Made by a program: the position numbers and the translations under genes. This document shows positions 9,001 through 17,200 of a DNA stretch of 64,000 nucleotides, piece after piece (the stretch's first letter is position 1; every line of letters begins with the position of its first letter). The notes beneath the pieces were generated by a model that worked only from the letters and a program-made list of their open reading frames with translations, searched no databases and had not been told where the DNA came from. Source of the DNA: JADJPG01 sp964491875 (GTDB lineage Bacteria; Verrucomicrobiota; Verrucomicrobiia; Limisphaerales; JADJPG01). The DNA lies in assembly GCA_964491875.1 (NCBI GenBank), contig CAZBIC010000040.1, positions 1 through 64,000 of the forward strand, given 5' to 3'.

Positions 9001-11240
9001 CGCGCCGTGCCGTTCGTCGAAACGATGAGCGCCGCAATCTCCGCGGACGGCGGTCCATTGGTAAACGTCCAGACGAGGACCGTATTGCTGTAGACCGGCG
9101 TGTTCACCCAGACGCCATTCGTGCCTGAGTACGCGAGCGCATAAGGCTGCGTGCTCTTTTCGATCGTCGCGCCCGCCTTTCCATCGCCGTAATCCGCACG
9201 CAACTGACCCGTGCTCGCGCTGCCCACGGCAAACTCCTGGCCCAAGCCCGCATAGTCAGCCGCTCGATCCGCAACGCGTGCCGTCGCATCCAGACCATCC
9301 GCTGCTTCCATCGCCGCGAACAACGCCTCGCGCCATTCACGACCGGCTTCCGTCTCACGCAAAATCTGATCAAAGCCCGCGCTCGCTTCCCGTCCGCCAT
9401 GCCAGTCGCGCATCAAGTCCGCAAACACGCGTTTGGCCGGATCGCCGTAGTTCAGGCGCTGACCGGCCTCCGCGAGATCCAACACACGCCGCGAGATGAT
9501 GGACTTACCAACCCGAGTCACACCCGGCGGAACCTGTCCCGCCGTCGCGATGCTCAACGCCTGACCCAGCACACGATTCGCCGCGAAGAGAAGAGTCGGC
9601 GGCAGCGAGTTGACCTGGTCCGGCATCGCCAACGTATCCGGCGAGAGCGCCACACCACGTTCATCCACTCCCATGCTCAGCCGGAAACGCCCGACCACGC
9701 TGTCATCGCTCGTCGTGAGATTCGAGAAACTCACGGCGCCATTACGCAAGGAACGCATCTTGAACGTCGCGGTTTTGGATTCCCCGGGCATCAACGTGCC
9801 GAGCTCGACCGTCTGCTGATCCTCGTTCTCCAGTCGCGCGCCGCTAATCGAGTTCTTGTTCAGGGAAATCTGGACGAGATTGGCCGGGGTGATGCCCGTG
9901 TTCAGGAGCGTGACGCTCGCCTCGTAAGGCTCGCCCACTCGCACCGTGCGCGGATGCGAGAACGCCATCGAGAAGCGCGGATTCCGCACAAGCACGGAAC
10001 CCGCCGCCTTGCCTTTCACCCGGACCGGCCCCGCCGCGAGACCATCCATCGTCGCTTCCAGATCGAGGTCCATCACGTGCAACCCTTCCTGCAATCCTTC
10101 CACGAGAAACTCCGCCTGACCGGACTGGCCCGGCTGCAAACGCGGATTGTCGTCGGTCGTGCCCAGTTCACCGTCGCGGCCCACCTGCACGATTTGTTGC
10201 ACGGGTTGAATCAACTTGTCCGGACCGATGCGCGCGAAACGCAACGGGTCGTCGCCGGGTGCGGTGTAATTTGTGGACACGAGCCGATCCGGCCCCGGCG
10301 GCAATTTCAACGTCGCGCTGATATCGTAAACGCTGAGCCCCGATCCGAGAGGGGCCGCATTCTCCGTGAAGATCATCACGCTGAAAAACTGGTTGAGGAA
10401 TCCGATGTTGCCCGGAATCACCATCAGCGCCGGAATCGGCGGGATGTTCAGGCCCAGCGGTTCGTCCTCGCCCGGATCGACGACCTGAAAATTGATACCC
10501 TGCACCTCAATGTTGAGCTGCGAAACTTCGAACTCCGGCGGCAGCGTGGTGGTGGATGCAATCTGCTGATTGAGCACTGCGGCCTCAGCCAGCTTCGCTT
10601 CGAGTTCCGCCGCGGGAATCAATTCGATCGAATCCGTGAACTTCGGCGCGACGACTGGGAACAGAATCGGGATCGTTTTCCCATCCAGCACAAACGCCGC
10701 CTCGAACTCCACGACGCGGAAGTTGGATTCATCGATGAAGATGCCCTTTTCGACGATCTCCTCGTAGGTCAACGGACGGGACGTCACACGCGAAACGAGA
10801 ATCTCATCGAACACACGCACCGGCACGAACGCCGGATTACCCTCCATCCGCGTCGCCCCTGTCGCCGCATCGACGAGTCGAATCGAATCGAGCTGATAAT
10901 CCCCGACAAGATTCAACGGTGGAAAGAGCATCGGCTGATTCACCGGACTGACAATGCGTCGCGGCTCCGGAAACCCCGGCCCGCGCAGGAAGGCTTCGAC
11001 ATACGCGCCGTCTGCTAGTGCCTGTGTCGCCTCACCACCCGTGAGGGTCACCATCACCGAACCCGCAATGCCCTTCGGCACCGAGACGACCGATGGAGAG
11101 ACCTGAAGACCGGTGCCATTGACGCGGTAGGTTAGCGTGGCGAGAGGCTGGGCTTGCACTATCGTGAAGCCCACAGAACCGAGACAGAGCATCACGATCA
11201 ACACTGCTGCCCGGAGAGCTTTTTCCCATGTTACCGTCAT
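1..11240 (-). CDS. Giant secreted multi-repeat protein (partial, 3' end outside window)
   Basis: The reading frame opens at ATG 11240 and continues past position 1, giving at least 3,746 codons. I checked the frame at nine points (near 10079, 8966, 7499, 6479, 5021, 3395, 2480, 1349 and 119) and all are in register, so no net frameshift is visible. The start follows AGGA and lies 41 bases after the RHS gene, so the two are probably cotranscribed. The first 30 residues (MTVTWEKALRA, a hydrophobic core, then IVQAQ) look like a Sec signal peptide. A CARDB-like or Ig-like N-terminal part follows, then many carboxypeptidase-regulatory-like modules (about 8560-4760), SbsA-like Ig modules (about 4700-2650), DxDxDG calcium-binding repeats (about 2480, 2080-1940, 1350) and a Gly-rich part with a repeated RIDVSxxGYLG motif. 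The role is probably cell-surface or extracellular, as an adhesin or matrix protein. The exact function is unknown and the C-terminal anchoring signal, if any, lies outside the window. Confidence 0.9.
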   Translation of the reverse strand, partial: MTVTWEKALRAAVLIVMLCLGSVGFTIVQAQPLATLTYRVNGTGLQVSPSVVSVPKGIAGSVMVTLTGGEATQALADGAYVEAFLRGPGFPEPRRIVSPVNQPMLFPPLNLVGDYQLDSIRLVDAATGATRMEGNPAFVPVRVFDEILVSRVTSRPLTYEEIVEKGIFIDESNFRVVEFEAAFVLDGKTIPILFPVVAPKFTDSIELIPAAELEAKLAEAAVLNQQIASTTTLPPEFEVSQLNIEVQGINFQVVDPGEDEPLGLNIPPIPALMVIPGNIGFLNQFFSVMIFTENAAPLGSGLSVYDISATLKLPPGPDRLVSTNYTAPGDDPLRFARIGPDKLIQPVQQIVQVGRDGELGTTDDNPRLQPGQSGQAEFLVEGLQEGLHVMDLDLEATMDGLAAGPVRVKGKAAGSVLVRNPRFSMAFSHPRTVRVGEPYEASVTLLNTGITPANLVQISLNKNSISGARLENEDQQTVELGTLMPGESKTATFKMRSLRNGAVSFSNLTTSDDSVVGRFRLSMGVDERGVALSPDTLAMPDQVNSLPPTLLFAANRVLGQALSIATAGQVPPGVTRVGKSIISRRVLDLAEAGQRLNYGDPAKRVFADLMRDWHGGREASAGFDQILRETEAGREWREALFAAMEAADGLDATARVADRAADYAGLGQEFAVGSASTGQLRADYGDGKAGATIEKSTQPYALAYSGTNGVWVNTPVYSNTVLVWTFTNGPPSAEIAALIVSTNGTARWLSWTISNPPVDATYSFALSDSVLRVDLLSDGAVDSTLPATVTTVNELPPQLVAVEQDLFVIAGRPSNPCIGPEYRNYGQIVAVVFSKPMTQDLAGDPNSYTVDGDNGANSVSVQPGGRVAYLNLRKGISAIRPRTLTLSGVTDVRGNVVSAAAVPIRCVEPGTENVPFTGGVAIRGRALKGDGSPAVGIPVTLTMYDQVWGPYSCEAWVRRVSQVFTDEGGNFDLDFVLAGVPYSISATDTSGLSTEALSLIAQNTVEGQVDRERILQLATSASTKDTLLGLLASGSIPEAIAKVEGLDRAVVRDSVPVGSPREGQTVPMALRFRGRATVVGQVVAADGVTPVPRAAVNLFPDSGSRELGRGIFADGDGRFAFYGVPLGVYTVEVQTSDRRNRTVAGLLDTPAEVDSIVIALPNTETPVGGLRGTVFEADNLTPHAGARVFIGQLEGSQVKNIVRIVDADSSGNWQADGLPVRRYDIVAVSFDGKRKGTRVGFAVVEGAMSVANLALESTTVVFGRVQFDDGRPASNALVAGGLTLVRTDANGNFELEGVPVGSRTISAGLERNPATGIDFPRLGSAQVNVIAGAENYVVVKLRPAGKIFGRVTDLSGNGVGGIRVAIPVDGGFYWTDADSRGNYVFENLGLGSYILSAPANATSPQLDVPKLTEQIRSGNEDEILAAFEEAVRVFIGADDPLITGEQNNFRPVTWGFTNTRLLFDGQSVEANIRMLREGTVTGKVLNHQGVPIGARVRLNGLGPDKAGAPKITIRGERDSDPATGLFIFPRSLLTGAWTLQAASPFYPTVIQVNGFTTDIDPNVTNVVLKFPPIQDFNGRLVGQVFNPDGTLVGDGVRVKISFSDDYEIQTDEFGFFDTQIAVPAGQYRVEAIDDVSGLRGESYVRVNAGITNQATVELLTRNSAVEVNVVRGNGLPASGARVDLEHGTYPREGRVTLFADTNGFVRFTGLWEGRYAVRAEYTEGSIKVSARGGATVAANQTGSVTLRLGGTGNIGGRFVKLDQTTPVDGAQVAIGNLGFATTDANGRFLFEGVPLGTYQLTTSDPVTGAFARGAASVTVADQLVEVLLIEGARGEINGYVIDSYGQEYAPGATVRVSFSDGLTPSRTVTTGPDGRFSFPGSPVGNFTLRATDRLVVDGGRGTSGSAAGSLSASLLTVTVNIPLQPLGTLPVSVVRDDGVTPASNVTVRLAGRQLDTDERGAVRFENLPLGSYGITAISRIGGEQRNGASLNATVAQVGTNPAVTIRLPGVGSVRGIVVASDGVTPVSGAEVIITFRAPVFSGQTVTAVSGADGRFEFTDVPVGEYRMSAASVSLAASAIATISAGGEVDDVTLRLGDSGVVAGRLVRADGVTPVSGIDVLLTYASQSSNPGRAFIRSAADGAFEFVNIPVGSFNMEAVASAFGGLIKRVGTLTANGQRVDLGTLVFDEEFPRVLAVLPLDTTDEVPIAVQVRLEFSEALATNSITTNGVFIRSVLNGSRVPANLQLTETNGSARLLTISPRVPLVSEHVYEVVVIAGELLNGTGGVIGAGPRDLVGRALTAPFVSRFRTADNDPPVLLSLFPTNNEVQIDPRSVPRLSFNESIRPSGFNVSLVGPGGLVAGTASVGVDGRVLSFVPNDSLQANATYTLTISNVFDVAGNRAAGEPYVAVFKSLDTVGPRLAQLGVADGRPLAAGAVVPVESMLEVAESGVTVRYTQDFQPIGSSGIPPYRRNVTLPASGSTTIRAIATDQYGNDGPVAETVLTVQPNQPPTISFARVTPLTGPILSGAFVAVDVTATDDSGIAELKGVASGFGPGGIITTNSRTIRFQGTVPAGTGPGSQIEIFAEATDDVGQVSGQQLFALPVGDGTVPTVAVVSPTANSLVNGGQVVPLTLELNDNFGVAEVRVGISGGFTTQIISPVTPAVSNGQTVVNITVPTNVPSAGGSVTFSITARDAAGNVSPASTLTLRLPDTAPPTLASISPPNGATGVDPQAVIRINFSEAVDTNSVSSTTVRLEPVAGGEAIPLRFAFEDGFKRVVVSVVNQLTLDAEYRLIVSGTVADVAGNQLGSGVVSTFRTGDFRLVSPTDGKRVVEGQTIVVEASSPTTAYETVRFLARGTEFARDTAAPFGTNYVVPTIAALETNRIELVAQAISTNTGALPEELVVLAQASATIEVFAGAADTDGDGISNAEEINRGWDPFTPNLPPTITVTNYVELTEGNPNEAVIAFSVSDTEAPVRIWIRESLSDEFMWQFDRFVIASAGQPDWDPRAAQNGPWGDTIRLRSPAVGQTQIYLRAMDPFGLMATNVITVVTLADLDGDLIPDRDDLDVDGDGLSNADELARGTDPRKPDTDGDGLSDNVEVAVGTTGGAEGSTVLTFDLGGIADFQNVNESYGDRVTNNVMGSFSYGGASPFTPNVSVSYGSIDPALWTRGYGSLTNILFEDRDSSGVLTVTLTADNGYAVNLRRFDLSAYTSVFSSDPTIAVLEVLNQNGAPVYSRSNQVVSRTTSTGVEFSPALSGRTLTIRVDARNLGGFNDDIALDNIEFSQRAIGSSPLIADTDGDGIPDGFELALGLDPSNERDASPTVVIDNRTVSFNGRAQFHTLVLTNGAVLTHEQASAGLGVNAPRGLELILTNLIVDGSSRIDVSAKGYLGALREANAGSSSGRTYGNITAGGSLRRNGGSYGGVGGFGSAEAFANSSYGDFRDPNELGSGGGSDSDPAGNGGGLVRITVGSAEINGQILANGGAGSSWGGGGSGGGIKLVAETLAGVGAIRANGGGTGSSQPGGGGGGRVALFYQSAADGLLANVEVFGGNGRNDGSAGTVYLKRASQDGELIVDGGRSANLPLATPVATSAGGTVSQVGENWFADRTTRHERGILRGREIVFGANSSQRLRVVDNRGDHIFVDAAGGRLTDIVAAGTTWKSDLAIGRVAIRGGATVEIADSGLNRSDRRGRLFAREVELGENAWLTHPFASTSSQFGIELTVTNALTISTNSRIDVSGRGYL
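2..1104 (-). repeat. Repeated Gly-rich module with RIDVSxxGYLG motif
   Basis: In the partial giant protein, the motif SRIDVSAKGYLG (codons at 1104-1068) recurs as SRIDVSGRGYLG (codons at about 38-2), a spacing of about 1,066 bases. Each copy is preceded by a similar strand segment (GLELILTNLIV and GIELTVTNALTI). Between them lie runs such as GGGSGGG and GGGGGGR. This suggests a long tandem module, possibly a beta-helix passenger, with further copies beyond the window edge. Confidence 0.6.
4760..8560 (-). repeat. Array of carboxypeptidase-regulatory-like modules
   Basis: Within the left giant protein, about a dozen modules of roughly 75-100 residues recur. Each has the pattern G-x-V-x-(A/G)-x-D-G-x-P-V-x-G-A-x-V, then an aromatic or Asp turn of the type D-x-x-G-x-F-x-F-x-x-V-P-x-G. 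Examples are GRVQFDDGRPASNALV near 7450 and GIVVASDGVTPVSGAEV near 5200. This is the signature of the CarboxypepD_reg/CNA-B-like beta-sandwich, usually a stalk or spacer in surface proteins. Module boundaries were judged by eye. Confidence 0.75.
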
Positions 11241-11281
11241 ACGTCCTACTGAATCTCGGAGCGTGGTGGAGATGAAGTGTC

Positions 11282-14200
11282 TCACTGAACACCTCCGCCG
11301 TAGTTGTGGCCATAGAAGGTCTGCGGGAACCAGCGCAACGGCTGGCTCCCTCCATTGCCAATGTCGATGTCTACCTGCGCCTTGTATCGTTGTGCCGCCA
11401 CACCGTCATACTTGCTGGAGGCAGGGTTAAAAAGTTCCTGCGAATAGAACTTCTCGTATTTCTTGATCATCTTGTTGACGTCGACGTTGGAATTGAAATC
11501 GAAGCCGTTTCCGTCCCTGCTCAGGCTAAACGCGAATGCCTCACCGGTTCCCTTCTTCATCTTCCGTTCGAGATTGTTCCACACCGCCCATCCCATGTGG
11601 GTGACACCCTCCATTGAATTGTTCTTCGTGCCGTATTCCTGCGGAAGGTTCAGGGAAACACCGTGGTGATACGCCATCTGCGTCTCCTCCCCGCCGTGGA
11701 ATCTCTGGCCACCCGCCGCCGCGAGGTCGCGATAGCCGGGCGAAAGCCTCTTCATTTCAGCGTTTACCCGGGCCTGGAAATCCTGGGTCTGTTCCAAGGT
11801 GGCCGGCTCACCGTTGCGCAACAGATAGAGTCCGTCGAGGTCACCCGTGTAATTACGTCCGTTGTGTTCGACGAGGCCGTTATCCTGAGTCTTGTTCACA
11901 ATCTCCTCGATCTTGCCTTGATAACCTTCCTCCGTACGCTGCATGCGCGCCTCTGCGTGTCCCGTCTTACGGATGCTCATTTCCCACCGGACACTTTCTT
12001 TCGGATGGTTGAAATCCTGAGCCATCACTCTCACATGGGCGGCGATCTCAATGTCTCCGAGGCCCTGATGAGTCAGTTCAGAATGAATCTTCTGCACCAA
12101 ATGAACCTCGTGCGTCGAGTAGTCGTTTCGTTTCAGGAAGCGGAAGTAACTCCCCATCGAAACAAACGCCGAGCGCAAGCCAGACGGATCACGCAGGCTG
12201 ACGGGGTTGTTCGCCATGCCTGCGTAGTGGTTGACACTGTCCTCGTAACCGAGCGGGTCCGGTTCGAGGAACATTCCCGAGAACGGGTCGTAGTAACGGG
12301 CGCGTAAATAGACCAGGCCGGTCTCGTAATCGAGATACTGTCCGTGGAACAGGAACGGCGATCCGACGGAACTCCGCGCCAACGGCACCGGCTCGGTCTG
12401 CGACACCGGGAAGGCGCTGTAGAACACCAAGTCCGGCTGATCGCTCGCCGCGAAGGAAACAGTGGCCGTCTCGTTGGAATTACCCCATTCATCAGCCAGC
12501 ACGCCGGAATTGAGGGTGACGGTAAAGATACCCGGAACCGCCACACCGCCGGCGATGGCAGTAATCTCCTGTTCCGAAAGAGCACGGCTGAACAACGTCA
12601 CTTCGTCCACGGCACCGTTGAGGAACGAACTGGCGCCGGAGCGGCTTCCAAATTTGAGCGAGCTGGCGTTGTCGAGATTGACCGAACTGTTGCCGGTGAC
12701 CACGGCCACGCCGTTGGCAAATACGGTGAACTGGTTGCCCTGGCGGCGGACGGCGTATTGCACCCAGGTCGAGGTGTTGAATGAGAGCACACCTGAATCG
12801 ATCTGCACTTCGCTGCCCGCCCCGGCACCAATGGAAAGACGAAGTCGGTTGTCCGCGAGCTTGAGCAGCGACCACCCGGACGGTCCGGCTGGATCCCACT
12901 TCTCGATGATCACCTGCTGTCCGGTGGCATTCTGAAATCTGACCCATAAGACCACCGTGAAATCACTTGTTCCAACATCGAGGGCCTCGTTGTCCGGCAC
13001 GTTTACATAGGCGCTGGTACCGTTCAGAACAAACGCCTGGTTGATCAATCCCGGACCATTCGTGGCTCCGCCCACAAGCGCGCCGTTGTTACCGCCCGCC
13101 ACGTCTACGACGCCCTGACCTGCCGGCCACCAGCCTTCCAGAGAGGAGGGAATCTCCGGCAGTTCCTCGTCCGGTATGAACTCGATCACCGAGTATGGAG
13201 GGAACCCGGGAAGCGATGGCAGAAGCCTGGACGTGCCGGACAGGTTTGTCGTGCCCACACCGACATTCACAACCCCCGACCAGTCGGGCTCGGAGTAACG
13301 AACCACGCCGCCTCCCGGCCCCGGATCAGCCAATGGACTCCACACCGGTTCCGAGAGGACAATCAACAACCCGCTGGCGTCCGCGTTGGCAAGCACCTGC
13401 TTCAAGCGCGGCGCCATCGTATCCTTCTGCTCAATCACCGGTTGACCGTGCGGATCATACCAGGTTCGTTCGACCACCTCGCCGTTGGCATCAGCCACCG
13501 CGACGACCGACTGACTCGCGTCACGCAGAAAATAGAAACGGGCCAGTTGTCCGCCGCTGGGATCAATGAGGTCCGCCGCCGTCGGCGCATCGCCACTGGC
13601 GTAATAGTATCGCGCGATCAGGGTCGGCGCGGCTGTCAGCCGGTCGTATTCCTCGATCAGGCGACCCGCTCCGTCATGCACATAGGCCGTGTGAGCCACC
13701 AAGGTTCCGCCCTGCCGGACCTGTTTTGAAAACCGCAAACCACCCGGCTGATATTGGAAGCGAACCTCCAGCCCGTCCTGTCGTGTGACGGAAACCAACC
13801 GGCCCAGCCCATCGTGCTGCAAAGCGGAGCCGAAGGCTTCCGGAGCGGAAGCGGTGACACTGCGGCCCCACAGAGCAGTCTGCGCGACGTTGCCCAAGGG
13901 ATCGCTGGGGCCGCGTGGATAGCCGTCCACGTCGGTTGGCAGCAGGAACGCATCGTGACCGCTCCAACTGGATGCGAACGCCGGCAGGCTGACCGCGAAG
14001 TTGCTGGAGGTGACCGCCGTCAGAAAGTCCCGGCCGCCCGTATCGTAGCTGTAGCTGCGGCTGTATTGCGGTGCGGAGAAGCCAGCGGGGGCCAGCGGCC
14101 TCGTTCCCACTGAGGCGGTGCTGAGCCGCTCGCCTGTGTCGTACCCGAAACGGTCCGCTCGACCACTGCGATGCACCATCTGGCGGACCTCGATATTATT

Positions 14201-17200
14201 GACGCCATCATACTGGTAACGCAAATGCGCCAGCACCGCACCGTCACTCTTGCGGGTGGTCCGGCTGCCGGTCAGGCGGCCTCGCACGTCGTATTCGTTG
14301 ACCGTCTCCATCGTCGCGCCGAGCCGCACCACGCGCGGCTGACTGTTTCCCTTCCACGCGGTGGCGCTGACGATGTTGCCGTTGGCGTCACTGAGACCGG
14401 TCAGACGTCCGGTGTTGTCGCGAATCTCGCTGACCACCACACCTGACGGATATGTAACGGAACTACGCGCGCCATCCGGGTAATAACCGTAGCCAATGGT
14501 GAACTCAGCCCCGTCTTCATTGAGACGGACGGCGGTCAACGGCCCCGCCGGGTCATAGTCGTAGGTCACCAGGTTTTCTTGACCACCATTCTGCCGGTAG
14601 GCATGCCGCCTCACGCGATTAAGCGCATCGTAACGGAGAGATTCCTCCCAAGCAGTGGACTGGTAGTTGAGGTTTCTCTGCGTCAGCCGACCGAGCAGAT
14701 CGTAGGTTTGGGTCGACGATCCGCCTGGAAAGGTGAGGGTCTGCGGCAGGTTTCGTCCGTCAAAGTCCTTGTAGGTCACGAACGCTCCATTCCGCAGGCT
14801 GCGCTTGGTCATGCGCAAGCTCCCATCGTATTCGTAGGAGAAGCCAGCCTCCGGGTCACCAGTGTAAGTAACCTGCCGTTCCGCATTGTGACGCATGGAC
14901 ATTTCCATGCCGTCCTGCCGGCGCTGCTTCAACTTCTCACCAAGTGAGCTGTGCTCGATGGTGATGGCATTACCCCGCGCGTTGATAACCTTTTGGTAAA
15001 GACCGTCTGCGCGCGGTTCGTAGGTAAGTTTTGTGCCAAGCAGATCGCCAAGGGACGTTTGGTGGTCGAGGTTGTTGTAACCAAAGATTTGCGAGTAAGA
15101 AGCACCCTGCTCAACGCTCTGAATTCTGTCGATTCGTCCGTTGTCATCCCGCCCGAAAATCACCGTCACATTTGGATCCGTATATCCGATCTGGTTTCCG
15201 GCCGTGTCCCAGCTGGTGGTGGAAATGAGGCGGGGACCAGTGACTGTGCTGGAAAGCGGCAAGTGGGAATACTGGTGGCGCGGAGAAATAATGGCCCCAT
15301 GCAGGGTGACCAAACGCTGACGGCCAAGGGAGTCAATCTCATCATAGGTCACGTCGCGTTGCAGTCCGAAAACTGGGTCGATAACTTTCTCCGAACGCAG
15401 TTCGCCTCCACTGTAGTAATCGTATTCGGCGAGGTATTCGTCGGCTCCCGTGCGACTCGTAGTCTGACGGGCCCGGTTCAGTCCGTCGTAAACCGTCTCC
15501 CACACCAGCTCCCCACCTTTCTTCAGAGTCGTACGATTGTTGTTCAAATCGTAGCCGTACTCCTCCATGTACCCGCCAAGAGTCACCTGTTTCACGTTCC
15601 CGCGCCCGTCGTAAGTGAAGGCCTTTGCCGCACCATTTGGCAGATGCACCTCTTTGATGCGGGAACGAGCATCCGGAACAAACGTGTTTTCAAATGAGCT
15701 CTCCACACCATCAACCTCCACATCCGAAGTCACGATCCGGGTGATGAAATTCTTCTCGTTGTAATGCGTGGTGACGGTCTTCTTTTTGCCAGCGCCCACC
15801 TCGTCCTGCTTGAAGATGACCCGCCCGAGCTCGTCATAGCCGGTGTGGGTCGCCAGCCCACCTCGCGACATTTCGACCATCTGAAGGTTGTTATTATAGG
15901 CATAATGAGTCGCTTCAGAAGCCGGAGGCGAAATTGATTTGGGCTGGCCGAGACGGGACGCTCCGCCGCCGTCGTAATTGTAGGTATAGGTCAAATCCCC
16001 GGCAGTTTGGGTGCCAACGTACCCCGTGCCAGAGTCGTAGGTGGTCGAACTTTCAACGCCGTTGATCTGAACCGTATGGGTAGGCTGCCCGTTGAGATTG
16101 TAACTCACCGTCCGGGTTCCCTCCGATCCGTATTCAACGGCCTGCACACTCCGTCCATCAGTGGTCAGCGCGACGGTGTTGGTGAATCCATTGGCGTCCA
16201 CCTGTTCGCCTGATTGCAGGTTAAACCGGTGATCATAGTGAAACGTCTCCGTATAGCCCACGCCTCCCCGCGGACCCGGATCGACTGTGACACTCAGCAG
16301 ATTTCCGCGCGAACGGAAGATGGCGTTCTCGCTGTCATAGACCCTCGTGATGGAGTTGCCCTCTGGATACTTCGCGAACGTTTGCAGGCCGTCTTTGTTG
16401 TGAACGTACTCATGAGTGGCCGGAGTCTCGCCCGGAACAATAACCGTTTCCGAGGCGATGTTGCCCATCTCGTCAAACTTGCGCTCCACTTTGGCTCCGT
16501 CACCCAATGTGATCCGACTGGTCTGCGAACCAACGGTGGCGGCGGAGTTGTCGACCGGAATATCGAGCTGATTGTTCGCCACCGAACCGCTGACAGCCCT
16601 CGCGACGGGCTTTCCAGCATTTCCGGACTCAACAACAGCCGAGACCAAAGGCGTGCCATTGGCCTTAGCGGAAATGCCCACCAACCGGCAATCGACGTAG
16701 GAATAGAATGTCTGACTGCGTCCAGCGAATCCGCCGTTCTCGCCGGCGACTTCGATGCCCTTCCGGTTGATGAGAAACCCGGTCGCATCATACTCAAACA
16801 GCACGTCTCGCCCGATAAAATCGCGCAACCGACAGATTTTTCCTTCGAGGTAAGGATTTACAGTATCCATGTCGAGTCCCTCGCGAAACTCGTTGTCCGC
16901 CGCCTTGCGACGGTAATGGCCGAACTCCAGGTAGCGCGGTGCCGCCACGGAACGATCGTCAATCCGCCGCAGCCAGCCGTTCTGGTCATACTGCAGCTCA
17001 TGCCGGTTGCGCGGGTAACGATCAATGATCATCTCCAACCGGCCCTCCGAGGTATAGCGATAGCGCATACCGTCGGGAGTCAGTCGTTCAAAACGACCGT
17101 CTGCGAATTTGACCAACAGCTCGAAGAGCCCGCGCGGTGGCAGATAATAATCAGAAACCAGCCGTCCGTAATTCAGCTCTGCCACCAACGGATCGGAGGC

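Noticed and set aside
9399..11018. 539-codon open frame on the plus strand
   Set aside because: It is antisense to the partial giant gene, whose minus-strand frame gives a sensible modular protein; the plus product is Arg/His-rich without domains.
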